This document shows positions 1 to 5,756 of a stretch of DNA of 8,003 nt, piece by piece. Position 1 is the first letter of the stretch, and each line of letters begins with the position of its first letter. A model generated the notes under the pieces. The model was not told where the DNA came from. It was given only the letters and a program-made list of their open reading frames with translations, and did no database searches. Source of the DNA: Chloroflexota bacterium (lineage in GTDB: Bacteria; Chloroflexota; Anaerolineae; JAADDB01); the NCBI GenBank assembly GCA_013154135.1, contig JAADDB010000114.1:1-8003 (forward strand), written 5' to 3'. A program made the translations under genes and the position numbers.

Positions 1-25
1 GGAAATTCACCCAACCCTAGGCTGA

Positions 26-154
26 ACCAGCTTGTCTCCACCGGATATCGCTTATGATCATGTCGGTGGCGGTGTTGATGTCTGGATCAACGGTCTTGAT
101 TGGCGAACAAGTATTGGCGGCGGACGGGTCCGTGGAGTAAGGAATAACGATTAA
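26..154 (+). pseudogene. Possible decayed 3' end of an unidentified gene
   Basis: This frame is open for 42 codons between a TGA at 23-25 and a TAA at 152-154. It reads like protein sequence, with Gly- and Trp-containing stretches such as DVWINGLDWRTSIGGG. It has no start codon with a ribosome binding site, and its stop codon lies inside the heptamer array of the adjacent repeat. I do not recognise a family. It could be the broken end of a gene that continues to the left, with the in-frame TGA at 23-25 marking decay or a frameshift. It could equally be chance. The opposite strand also has an open stretch here, so even the strand is uncertain. Confidence 0.2.
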
Positions 155-170
155 CGATTGACGATTAAGG
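136..170 (+). repeat. Left inverted arm with three TAACGAT-type heptamers
   Basis: Heptamers are at 145-151 (TAACGAT), 152-158 (TAACGAT) and 159-165 (TGACGAT), preceded by AGTAAGGAA and followed by TAAGG. Bases 146-167 are identical over 22 positions to 5716-5737 in front of obg. Confidence 0.85.
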
Positions 171-207
171 AGATAAGCGGCCCAATAAATTGCCCGCTGA
201 ACAGGGA

Positions 208-224
208 GCGCCCCTTCGGGGCGC
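208..224. other. Hairpin, 7-bp stem with TTC loop
   Basis: GCGCCCC (208-214) pairs with GGGGCGC (218-224) around TTC. It follows a copy of the GCTGAACAGG module (196-205). No T-run follows, so it does not look like an intrinsic terminator. Confidence 0.7.
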
Positions 225-250
225 GGGGTGGACGCCTGGCCGACGTATCC

Positions 251-267
251 CCGTCCCGAAGGGACGG
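251..267. other. Hairpin, 7-bp stem with GAA loop
   Basis: CCGTCCC (251-257) pairs with GGGACGG (261-267) around GAA. It lies just before the inverted copy of the GCTGAACAGG module (270-279). Confidence 0.7.
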
Positions 268-269
268 CT

Positions 270-307
270 CCTGTTCAGCAGGCGGATTCATCCGGCTGCT
301 GAACAGG
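270..307. other. Long hairpin, 18-bp arms with one mismatch
   Basis: Arms 270-287 and 290-307 are inverted copies with a single G/G mismatch (282 against 295) around a TC centre. The outer part of each arm is the GCTGAACAGG module, which also occurs at 196-205. This is the longest foldback inside the element. Confidence 0.8.
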
Positions 308-323
308 GCGCACGGCCGTGCGC
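308..323. other. Perfect 16-bp palindrome
   Basis: GCGCACGG (308-315) is followed directly by its reverse complement CCGTGCGC (316-323). It abuts the long hairpin at 270-307. Confidence 0.75.
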
Positions 324-327
324 TCCT

Positions 328-343
328 ACCGTTCGGGAACGGT
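328..343. other. Hairpin, 6-bp stem with CGGG loop
   Basis: ACCGTT (328-333) pairs with AACGGT (338-343). One more C-G pair is possible if the loop shrinks to two bases. Confidence 0.6.
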
Positions 344-350
344 GATGCGG

Positions 351-433
351 GGTCATGTGCGATCGCCCGGGGCTGAATCCCCGGGCTAAATGGGGAGAAG
401 CCCCCTTCGGGGGCTCTATATGGACACATGACC
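351..433. other. Three-way-junction-like foldback enclosing two hairpins
   Basis: GGTCATGTG (351-359) is the exact reverse complement of CACATGACC (425-433). Inside this closing stem sit two further hairpins: 365-372 with 379-386 (8 bp, CTGAAT loop) and 399-405 with 409-415 (7 bp, TTC loop). Nested pairing of this kind suggests that a folded RNA or single-stranded DNA form matters, but no known RNA family is recognised. Confidence 0.55.
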
Positions 434-481
434 GGCCGAGAATCGCCACGCACGGCCCACGATAGCCTCCCGCCCCTCTTA

Positions 482-502
482 CTCGTTACTCGTCATGCGT
501 TA
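482..502 (-). repeat. Heptamer array, three units (TAACGAG type)
   Basis: Read on the - strand the units are TAACGCA (502-496), TGACGAG (495-489) and TAACGAG (488-482), followed by TAAG. It has the same unit length and TRACG core as the other arrays in the window, and the same orientation as the right arm at 544-578. Confidence 0.75.
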
Positions 503-543
503 GACCTCACCCATCCCGCCCGACCTCGCCCTTCAGCTCCCCC

Positions 544-578
544 CCTTAATCGTTAATCGTCAATCGTTACTCCTTACT
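544..578 (-). repeat. Right inverted arm with three TAACGAT-type heptamers
   Basis: On the - strand it reads AGTAAGGAG, TAACGAT (569-563), TGACGAT (562-556), TAACGAT (555-549), TAAGG. The order of the TGACGAT unit differs from the left arm, so the two arms are related but not simple copies. Confidence 0.85.
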
Positions 579-654
579 TTCCGCGGCCGTAACGTTCTTC
601 GCGGGGGATTCATCCAATGGGTATGGCACGGCCATCGCGTGCCCCCGGCCGAGT

Positions 655-682
655 TTGTCTCTCCATCCGGTCGGGGTATACT
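655..682 (+). promoter_or_regulatory. Candidate sigma-70-type promoter for the nine-gene run
   Basis: TTGTCT (655-660) and TATACT (677-682) are separated by 16 bases. The -10 matches TATAAT at five of six positions and the -35 matches TTGACA at four of six. Transcription would begin near 689, about 58 bases before the chosen start of the thioredoxin-like gene. No equally good promoter was noticed further downstream in the run. The call rests on consensus match only. Confidence 0.4.
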
Positions 683-731
683 GAGAAGATAGAAGAGGAC
701 ACATGCCCTGGTGGCTGTGTCCAACCTGCAT

Positions 732-740
732 GAGGAGGAG
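732..740 (+). promoter_or_regulatory. Ribosome binding site fixing the start of the thioredoxin-like gene
   Basis: GAGGAGGAG ends six bases before ATG 747. This strong site favours 747 over the in-frame GTG at 711, which would add 12 residues read through the binding site itself. Confidence 0.75.
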
Positions 741-746
741 AGTGCA

Positions 747-1175
747 ATGGGTTTCTTCGACACACTGAAGCGACTGATCATCGAAGAGGAACGGACCGGT
801 TCCCATACCACAACGGGAAGTGAAGGGGAAGATGCCCTGTTGGAGGAATTAGAACCTCGTCACATCACCGACGAGGAATTCCATGAATTGATCCAGGAAG
901 GTGTGACCCTGGTGGACTTCTGGGCCGAATGGTGTGCTCCCTGTCACGTGATCGCGCCTTCCATTGAGGACCTGGCCCGGGAGTACGGCACCCAGACCAA
1001 CATCACCAAACTGAACGTGGACCACTACCCCCACATCGCGGGGGAACTGGGCATCATGGGCATCCCCACCGTCATTGTGTTCAAGGACGGTCAGGAGTTC
1101 AAGCGGTTTGTGGGCGTTCAACCGTACGAGCGCTTTGCTCAAGCTGTTGAGGAGGCTTTGCAAGAAGGGACATGA
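747..1175 (+). CDS. Thioredoxin-fold protein with N-terminal extension
   Basis: The 142-residue product has a thioredoxin domain at about residues 38-140. The active site WCAPC is at 62-66, in the classic context VDFWAEWCAPC, and the cis-proline loop GIPT is at 105-108. Both cysteines are present, so dithiol-disulfide exchange in the cytoplasm is expected. CAPC followed by His replaces the textbook CGPC-Lys, which may shift the redox potential. Typical thioredoxins have about 105-110 residues; the extra 35 or so N-terminal residues are polar and acidic and start with a short amphipathic stretch (GFFDTLKRLI). No signal peptide or membrane anchor is apparent. It is the first gene of the run; the next gene starts 7 bases after its stop. 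Its partner is unknown. It could act as a specialised thioredoxin or a thioredoxin-like chaperone (CnoX/YbbN style), but the TPR region of the latter is absent. Confidence 0.88.
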   Translation: MGFFDTLKRLIIEEERTGSHTTTGSEGEDALLEELEPRHITDEEFHELIQEGVTLVDFWAEWCAPCHVIAPSIEDLAREYGTQTNITKLNVDHYPHIAGELGIMGIPTVIVFKDGQEFKRFVGVQPYERFAQAVEEALQEGT

Positions 1176-1182
1176 ACCGATT

Positions 1183-1521
1183 ATGGGCGACTCACCGATC
1201 TACTGGATAGACTGGGGATGGCTGGCCCGACAGATCCCGTGGATCATCGGAGCATCCCTGCTCCTGGCCACGCTGAGCTGGGGGGATTGGGCGGCGCGGG
1301 TCCGGCGTGTTCCTCGCCGACACCTCTTCTCCCGCCCCCCCTACTCCAGCGTCATCCTCCTCAGTCTCGCCCTGATCGCGGTGGGTTTCGCCCTGAACCC
1401 CACCCATCCGTGGGAACCGTATGTGGCCGGGGGCCTGGCCCTGCTCCTCGGAGTCCAGGCCCTCCGGGAGATGTGGCACCACACGCGGGCGAGTCATTCA
1501 AAGGAGAACTCCCATGCGTAA
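1183..1521 (+). CDS. Small membrane protein, three predicted helices
   Basis: I do not recognise the family. The 112-residue product has hydrophobic segments at about 18-33, 55-71 and 79-94, consistent with three membrane helices. A basic loop (RVRRVPRRH, 39-47) between helices 1 and 2 should lie on the cytoplasmic side. The C-terminal tail is polar and rich in His and Ser. ATG 1183 is chosen because longer in-frame versions would read through the end of the thioredoxin-like gene in another frame; its ribosome binding site is weak (AAGGGA about 12 bases upstream). The stop overlaps the next start by 8 bases, which suggests translational coupling with the downstream eight-helix protein. The two may work as a pair, although nothing in the sequence tells the role. 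Confidence 0.7.
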   Translation: MGDSPIYWIDWGWLARQIPWIIGASLLLATLSWGDWAARVRRVPRRHLFSRPPYSSVILLSLALIAVGFALNPTHPWEPYVAGGLALLLGVQALREMWHHTRASHSKENSHA

Positions 1522-2353
1522 GGGTCTTTTAGCTCCCCTCTACTGGGGATTGGCATTTCTTTTCCTGGGCATCTTCTTCCTCCTGTACACCTTTCAAGTA
1601 TTGCTCCCGTACCAACAGGAAATTGTGTGGGGGATCACCGCAGGTCTGGCCTTGGCGGGCATCGGCTTTCTCGTCTACATGGCCTGGCATCCCGAACGGT
1701 GGTGGGCGTTGATCCCGGGCTTTCTCCTCCTGAGCATGGCCATTGTCGTGTACCTGGGCACCCAGGAACAGGTGGATGGCCCCCTCCTCGCGGCGGTGAT
1801 CTTCGTGGGGCTGGGATTGGCGCACCTCTTCATCTTCCTCACCAACCGCTCCGAACGGTGGTGGGCGTGGGTGTCCGCGGGGGGATTCTTCCTCCTCACG
1901 GGAGCCATGCTGTGGGGGGACCACGTCACCGCGCCCGTGTTGGGAGCCTTCCTGTTCTTGGGCATGGGCCTCATCTTCCTCCTGCTCTACCTCATCCTCC
2001 CTCGAACCGGATCCCGATGGTGGGCCCTGTTGCTCGCGGCGACGTTTGTCATCACTGCGGCCTTTGTCTTCATCGTCAGCGCGGGTCCCACCTCCCTGTG
2101 GGCGCGCGTGTGGTCCGCTGCGTTGGTCCTCCTGGGGGTCCTCCTCATCGTCTGGAGTCTGAGCCGTGGGTTCCGGCGCAAGGAAAAACCGCGGCCTCCT
2201 ACTGCGCCCCCGTCTCCCACCTTCACAGAACCCCCAGTCACCGACGCGGCCGCCATCTCCGTCCCAGACCAGGTCCCCCCACGCGAACCGGCACATTCTC
2301 CCCCTTTGGAACAAGGGGAGGAGAGAGAAAACATCGGGGAGCCCTCCTCATAG
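1514..2353 (+). CDS. Eight-helix membrane protein built of four 53-residue repeats
   Basis: The 279-residue product has about eight membrane helices (roughly 8-30, 36-57, 64-82, 88-110, 115-134, 140-162, 167-189, 194-215). They fall into four helix-pair repeats at residues 7-59, 60-112, 113-165 and 166-218. The RWWA motif starting repeats 2 to 4 recurs at exact 53-residue steps (Trp pairs at 63, 116 and 169), and repeat 1 has YW at the matching place (10-11). Each unit ends with Gly-rich hydrophobic sequence and a polar turn. After residue 218 comes a basic stretch (RGFRRKEK) and a Pro-rich, then acidic, tail of about 60 residues, probably cytoplasmic. The start has a good binding site (AAGGAGA, 1501-1507). 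I see no catalytic or transport motif and assign no function. The stop is 33 bases before the glycosyltransferase gene. Confidence 0.8.
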   Translation: MRKGLLAPLYWGLAFLFLGIFFLLYTFQVLLPYQQEIVWGITAGLALAGIGFLVYMAWHPERWWALIPGFLLLSMAIVVYLGTQEQVDGPLLAAVIFVGLGLAHLFIFLTNRSERWWAWVSAGGFFLLTGAMLWGDHVTAPVLGAFLFLGMGLIFLLLYLILPRTGSRWWALLLAATFVITAAFVFIVSAGPTSLWARVWSAALVLLGVLLIVWSLSRGFRRKEKPRPPTAPPSPTFTEPPVTDAAAISVPDQVPPREPAHSPPLEQGEERENIGEPSS

Positions 2354-2386
2354 GGGGAAACTTCCCGGACAACGGGGGATGAGCCC

Positions 2387-3493
2387 ATGCGTGTTGCCAT
2401 TATTTCCATGGAATTCCCTCCCGCGGTGGGAGGGATAGCCGAGTACCTGGGGCAAGTGGCCTGGCGTCTTGCCGCGCGCGAGGGATATGAAGTAGCCGTC
2501 TGGGCGCCGCCGGCCTACTCCGCGTCCGCGCTGGGATTCCTTCCGGAGGAGCCCCAATACACCCGTCACATCATCCCCTCCTCCCTCTGGAAACTCATCC
2601 GCGCGCTGCGCGCATGGCATCCCGACCGGGTGATTGTGGGACACACGGATCTGCGGCTCCTCCTCGCGGCCCGCTGGGTCGCGCCCCAGCGCTATCTGAC
2701 CGTCACCTACGGGAACGACTTCCTGGGCGCACAACGCCTTTGGTACCGGGGACTCATCAACCACCTCCTGGCCCAATCCCGTCCGCTGGTAGCCATCTCC
2801 CGGCACACCGCGGGACGCCTGCAGAAGCTGGGCATGCCCAATCCTGTAGTCATCTACCCGGGTGCGGATCCAGAACGCTTCTACCCACCGCCCATCCCCT
2901 TGCCCCCGCCCTTCACCCTTCTCAGCGTGGGACGGCTTGTGCCCCGAAAGGGCATTGACGTAGCCCTCCGGGTTGTGGCCCGACTGCGCGGGACATATCC
3001 GGACATCCGTTATCGGGTGGCGGGCCGGGGGCCGGAACGCCGTGCGCTCCAACATCTGGCCGAAACGTTAGGCCTGGAGGATCACGTGACATTTCTGGGG
3101 GGCGTGCCCGCGGATGAACTGCCCGACCTCTATCGGGAAGCGCACCTCTTCCTCCTCCCCCTGCGGGAAGAGGAGCAGACCAACAGCATCGAAGGCTTTG
3201 GCATGGTCTTCCTGGACGCCGCGGCCACCGCGGTCCCCTCCATCGCGGGGCGATGTGGCGGCGCGGTGGAAGCAGTGCGGGATGGGGAGACCGGGCTTCT
3301 CATTCCTCCGGGGGATGAGGAGGCCCTATACCACGCGGTTCTCACCCTGTTGGAGGATGACATCCAACGTCGGCGCCTGGGGCAAACCGGACGGCGTTGG
3401 GTGGAAGAGGAGATGAATTGGGAACGGGCTGTTGATGAGTTCCACTACTGGCTGCAAGGGCAAGAGGGAGGCATCCGTGAACGAATCGCGTGA
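2387..3493 (+). CDS. Glycosyltransferase, GT4-type (GT-B fold)
   Basis: The 368-residue product has the two-domain GT-B layout. The N-terminal acceptor domain opens with MRVAIISMEFPPAVGGIAEY, whose GG loop is typical of GT4 enzymes. The C-terminal donor domain carries VGRLVPRKG (181-189), with Arg183 and Lys188 expected to contact the nucleotide-sugar phosphates, then VAGRGPE (211-217), and SIEGFGMVFLD (267-277). The last corresponds to the E-x7-E donor motif, but the second acidic residue is Asp277 instead of the usual Glu. The family transfers sugars from nucleotide donors to lipids, polysaccharides or small molecules. Donor and acceptor cannot be told here; a PimB-like or other envelope mannosyltransferase role is possible. 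No membrane helix is seen, so it is cytoplasmic or peripheral. GGGGGA (2374-2379) supports the start. The next gene starts inside its last codons. Confidence 0.9.
   Translation: MRVAIISMEFPPAVGGIAEYLGQVAWRLAAREGYEVAVWAPPAYSASALGFLPEEPQYTRHIIPSSLWKLIRALRAWHPDRVIVGHTDLRLLLAARWVAPQRYLTVTYGNDFLGAQRLWYRGLINHLLAQSRPLVAISRHTAGRLQKLGMPNPVVIYPGADPERFYPPPIPLPPPFTLLSVGRLVPRKGIDVALRVVARLRGTYPDIRYRVAGRGPERRALQHLAETLGLEDHVTFLGGVPADELPDLYREAHLFLLPLREEEQTNSIEGFGMVFLDAAATAVPSIAGRCGGAVEAVRDGETGLLIPPGDEEALYHAVLTLLEDDIQRRRLGQTGRRWVEEEMNWERAVDEFHYWLQGQEGGIRERIA
3465..3471 (+). promoter_or_regulatory. Ribosome binding site supporting GTG start of the GAF gene
   Basis: AGGGAGG lies five bases before GTG 3477, inside the end of the glycosyltransferase gene. 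It favours this GTG over the earlier start at 3432 and the later ATG at 3513. Confidence 0.65.
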
Positions 3494-4538
3494 ACGTCCG
3501 GCCGCTTTTTACATGAACGCGATGCGCGAGGTTGCCCACGCGCTCAGTGCATCCCTGGACGAAGCACAAGTCATCGACACGGTCCTGGACTATACCATGG
3601 ACATCCTCCCGGTCCACGCCGCGCTCGTCCGAATCCTGAGTCCCGACGGCAATGAACTCATCCCCATGGGCGCGCGGGGGCTCAGCCATGCGTATCTGGA
3701 GAAGGGCCGCGTTCGCCTGGAACCGGGCACCGTGGACTGTCGCGTCCTGAACGGGGAAGTGGTCATCCTGACCGACGTGACCCAGGATCCCGGGTTCCAG
3801 TACCCGGAAGAGGCCGCGGCCGAAGGGCTGAAAGGCATGGTCGCGGTCCCCATGCGCGTGCGCGCCCGGGTGATTGGGGTGCTGCGGGTGTACGTAAAGC
3901 AGGTGGAAGATCTGAGCGAAGCCGATCTCCTCTTCCTGGACACGCTGGCGGATATCGGCGCGCTGGCCCTGGAAAAAGCCCACCTGCACCAAAGCCTGTA
4001 CCGCATCGCCCAGGCGCTGAACAGCTCCCTGGAGCTGAAGACAATGTTGTTGGAGGTGTTAAAGGCCACGGTGGAGGAGATGGGGCTGAAGGCCGCGTCC
4101 ATCCGACTCCTGGACGAGAAGCGAAAGATCCTCCGCCTGGTGGCCGCGTACGGTCTGAGCGAGCGCTATCTTTCCAAAGGGGATGTGCACGTGGCCAAAA
4201 GTCCGGTGGACCAGCGCGTCCTCCGGGGGGAGGCGGTTGTCCTCTACGATGTGACACGGGAACCGGGGTTTGAGTACCCGGAAGAGGCCGCGGAGGAAGG
4301 CATTCACTCGGTGCTGGTCGTGCCCCTCCGCCTGCAGGACCGCACACTGGGGGTGATGCGGGCTTATTCTGCCCGCCCCCGCCAGTTCAGTCCCGTGAGT
4401 GTCCACTTTCTCACGGCCGTAGCGCATCTGGTGGCCTTGGCCATTGAGAAGGCTCAGTTGCACGCGGCTTTGCAGGCGAAGTACGAGGACTTGAAGTTGG
4501 ACCTGACCGAGTTATACCGATTCATGGCGTTGGGGTAA
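3477..4538 (+). CDS. Tandem GAF-domain protein without an output domain
   Basis: The 353-residue product consists of two GAF-type sensory domains, about 14-170 and 172-330, followed by a short charged helix (about 328-350) that may be a coiled coil. The halves are clear duplicates: DVTQDPGFQYPEEAA (from 100) and DVTREPGFEYPEEAA (from 258) lie exactly 158 residues apart, and both domains end in (L/I)EKAxLH. At DNA level 3800-3819 and 4274-4293 are identical over 20 bases. GAF domains bind small ligands or chromophores or mediate dimerisation. I see no kinase, GGDEF, phosphatase or DNA-binding domain and no bilin-lyase-type Cys. The protein may sense a ligand and act on a partner. It starts 17 bases inside the glycosyltransferase gene, indicating coupling. 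Cytoplasmic; the ligand is unknown. Confidence 0.85.
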   Translation: MNESRERPAAFYMNAMREVAHALSASLDEAQVIDTVLDYTMDILPVHAALVRILSPDGNELIPMGARGLSHAYLEKGRVRLEPGTVDCRVLNGEVVILTDVTQDPGFQYPEEAAAEGLKGMVAVPMRVRARVIGVLRVYVKQVEDLSEADLLFLDTLADIGALALEKAHLHQSLYRIAQALNSSLELKTMLLEVLKATVEEMGLKAASIRLLDEKRKILRLVAAYGLSERYLSKGDVHVAKSPVDQRVLRGEAVVLYDVTREPGFEYPEEAAEEGIHSVLVVPLRLQDRTLGVMRAYSARPRQFSPVSVHFLTAVAHLVALAIEKAQLHAALQAKYEDLKLDLTELYRFMALG

Positions 4539-4545
4539 AGATGGT

Positions 4546-5313
4546 ATGGTGATGATTTTGGGGTTGTTCCTGACGGGCCTGCTCGCGGGAATGTTGGGCG
4601 CGCTGTTGGGCCTGGGTGGGGGGATTTTCCTGGTCCCCGCGCTGACTCTGGTCTTCCACCTGTCCATTCGGGCCGCGGTGGGGACCAGTCTGGTGGGCGT
4701 TATTGCCACTTCCGCGGGCGTGGCCGCGATGATGCCCCCCGGTCGAGGTGCAGATATCAGCCTGGCCTTGCGCCTGGAGGTGGCCACAACAGCCGGAGCC
4801 ATCACTGGAGGATTGCTGGCCGGCTATGTGAGCGCGCGCACGTTGGGCGTGCTCTTTGCCCTGGCCGTCTTCTTCACGGCCGGATATACCCTGTACAAAG
4901 CTCGACGCCCTTCGGCCTTTTCGGAGACTTTGTTCGCCCGCCATTACCAAGTCCACCATTGGCCCTTTGGACTGGCCATGTCCTTCCTCGCGGGCATGGC
5001 CTCCGGCCTGCTGGGGGTGGGCGGAGGGTTCATCAAAGTGCCCATCATGTACGCGATCATGGGCGTGCCTCTGGGCGTGGCCACCGCGACGAGCAATTTC
5101 ATGGTGGGCATCACGGCCGCGGCCAGTGTTTTCGTCTACTATGGCCGGGGGGATGTGCATCCGCTGGTCGTGATCCCAACGGCTTTGGGCATCTTCTCCG
5201 GAGCGATGCTGGGCGTGCGCCTCATGTCCCGCCTGCGGGTAGCCTGGCTCCGAACCGCGCTGGTCGTCCTGATGATCATCATCGGCATCCAAATGCTGGT
5301 TCATAGCCTGTAG
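4546..5313 (+). CDS. TauE/SafE (TSUP) family membrane permease
   Basis: The 255-residue product is almost wholly hydrophobic, with about eight membrane helices in two related halves. Each half has the family's Gly-rich motif: LGLGGGIFLVPAL (21-33) and LGVGGGFIKVPIM (156-168), each followed by the characteristic small-residue helix (AAVGTSLV at 43-50; ATATSNFMVG at 179-188). The length is normal for the family. TSUP proteins are reported to move organic or inorganic sulfur anions such as sulfite, sulfoacetate or thiosulfate, but the substrate cannot be read from sequence. The gene begins 7 bases after the GAF gene; ATG 4552 is an alternative start two codons in. The DUF1634-type gene directly downstream is a known companion of TSUP genes and strengthens the call. 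Confidence 0.92.
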   Translation: MVMILGLFLTGLLAGMLGALLGLGGGIFLVPALTLVFHLSIRAAVGTSLVGVIATSAGVAAMMPPGRGADISLALRLEVATTAGAITGGLLAGYVSARTLGVLFALAVFFTAGYTLYKARRPSAFSETLFARHYQVHHWPFGLAMSFLAGMASGLLGVGGGFIKVPIMYAIMGVPLGVATATSNFMVGITAAASVFVYYGRGDVHPLVVIPTALGIFSGAMLGVRLMSRLRVAWLRTALVVLMIIIGIQMLVHSL

Positions 5314-5342
5314 GGACGATTGAGGGGTACACTCTCTCCTGC

Positions 5343-5348
5343 AAGGGA
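5343..5348 (+). promoter_or_regulatory. Ribosome binding site supporting ATG 5356
   Basis: AAGGGA ends seven bases before ATG 5356. The alternative in-frame TTG at 5320 has only a short site placed too close to it. Confidence 0.5.
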
Positions 5349-5355
5349 AAAAGAC

Positions 5356-5709
5356 ATGAAGGAAGATACCGGGCTACAACTGGAAGCACATATGCGGCGC
5401 ATCTCCGCTCTAGTTTCCTTCGCGGCCGTCCTCCTCATGGCTGTGGGATTTGTGGATGTGCTCCTTTCCACGCCCATCCACGAATTCCCCGGCCCGGCCG
5501 CGCTTTCCATCGCGGACCTGGTAAGGCCTCACCACGTTCCCTGGGGCCTGTGGGCCATGAGCGCGGGGATCGTGCTTCTCGCCCTGTTGCCCATGCTGCG
5601 CGTGTTCCTGGCCTTAATCCTGTTCTTCCGCCTGCGCAGATGGATCGACGTGGCCGCGGGTTTCATCGTCTTTGTGGAACTCCTGCTGAGCATCCACGTG
5701 GAAGGGTGA
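5356..5709 (+). CDS. DUF1634-like small membrane protein, partner of the permease
   Basis: The 117-residue product has a short polar N-terminus and three membrane helices at about 16-37, 64-88 and 98-114. The region GIVLLALLPMLRVFLALILFF followed by a charged RLRRW turn and a last helix ending LLLSIHV resembles DUF1634. Members are typically encoded next to TSUP permeases, as here (42 bases downstream). The role of the family is not established; a regulatory or accessory subunit of the transporter is the obvious guess. A TTG start at 5320 would add 12 residues, and ATG 5392 would remove 12; 5356 has the best-placed binding site. The 47 bases after its stop contain a heptamer array and then the obg binding site. 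Confidence 0.8.
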   Translation: MKEDTGLQLEAHMRRISALVSFAAVLLMAVGFVDVLLSTPIHEFPGPAALSIADLVRPHHVPWGLWAMSAGIVLLALLPMLRVFLALILFFRLRRWIDVAAGFIVFVELLLSIHVEG

Positions 5710-5714
5710 AAGAG

Positions 5715-5737
5715 AAACGATTAACGATTGACGATTA
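5715..5737 (+). repeat. Heptamer array in the obg leader
   Basis: Units are at 5715-5721 (AAACGAT), 5722-5728 (TAACGAT) and 5729-5735 (TGACGAT), then TA. Over 22 bases it is identical to the left arm of the large element (146-167) and in the same orientation. It fills most of the gap between the DUF1634-like gene and the obg binding site (AAGGAGA, 5743-5749). Confidence 0.85.
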
Positions 5738-5756
5738 GCCCGAAGGAGAACCGGAC

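Larger units (their letters stand above)
136..578. repeat. Structured element bounded by 35-bp inverted repeats
   Basis: The left arm (136-170) and right arm (544-578) are inverted copies of each other, matching at 32 of 35 positions. Each arm is AGTAAGGA(A/G), then three TAACGAT/TGACGAT heptamers, then TAAGG. Between them lie at least seven perfect or near-perfect GC-rich hairpins and a second heptamer array (482-502). There is no credible gene: the frames open across it (about 72 and 100 codons) are low-complexity readings of the hairpins. The overall shape, inverted ends around a structured non-coding core, resembles a small non-autonomous mobile element or a composite of dispersed intergenic repeats. 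No transposase gene and no clear target-site duplication is visible, so mobility is an inference. Confidence 0.6.

Noticed and set aside
399..420. Intrinsic terminator at the 399-415 hairpin
   Set aside because: The stem is GC-rich, but CTATATGG follows instead of a T-run, and no gene ends just before it.
151..453. Minus-strand 100-codon frame across the structured element
   Set aside because: It is a reading of the hairpins and heptamers, with no binding site or protein-like composition; the plus-strand frame at 158-376 fails for the same reason.
136..578. CRISPR array
   Set aside because: The repeats are 7-base tandem units and hairpins without regular unique spacers, and no cas gene is present.
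1529..2314. Minus-strand 261-codon frame
   Set aside because: It lies antisense to the repeat membrane protein, and its extreme Glu/Gln/Arg/Gly content is the mirror of hydrophobic codons.
4522..5304. Minus-strand 260-codon frame
   Set aside because: It is antisense to the TSUP permease and has the His/Gln/Arg/Gly-rich composition of a shadow frame.
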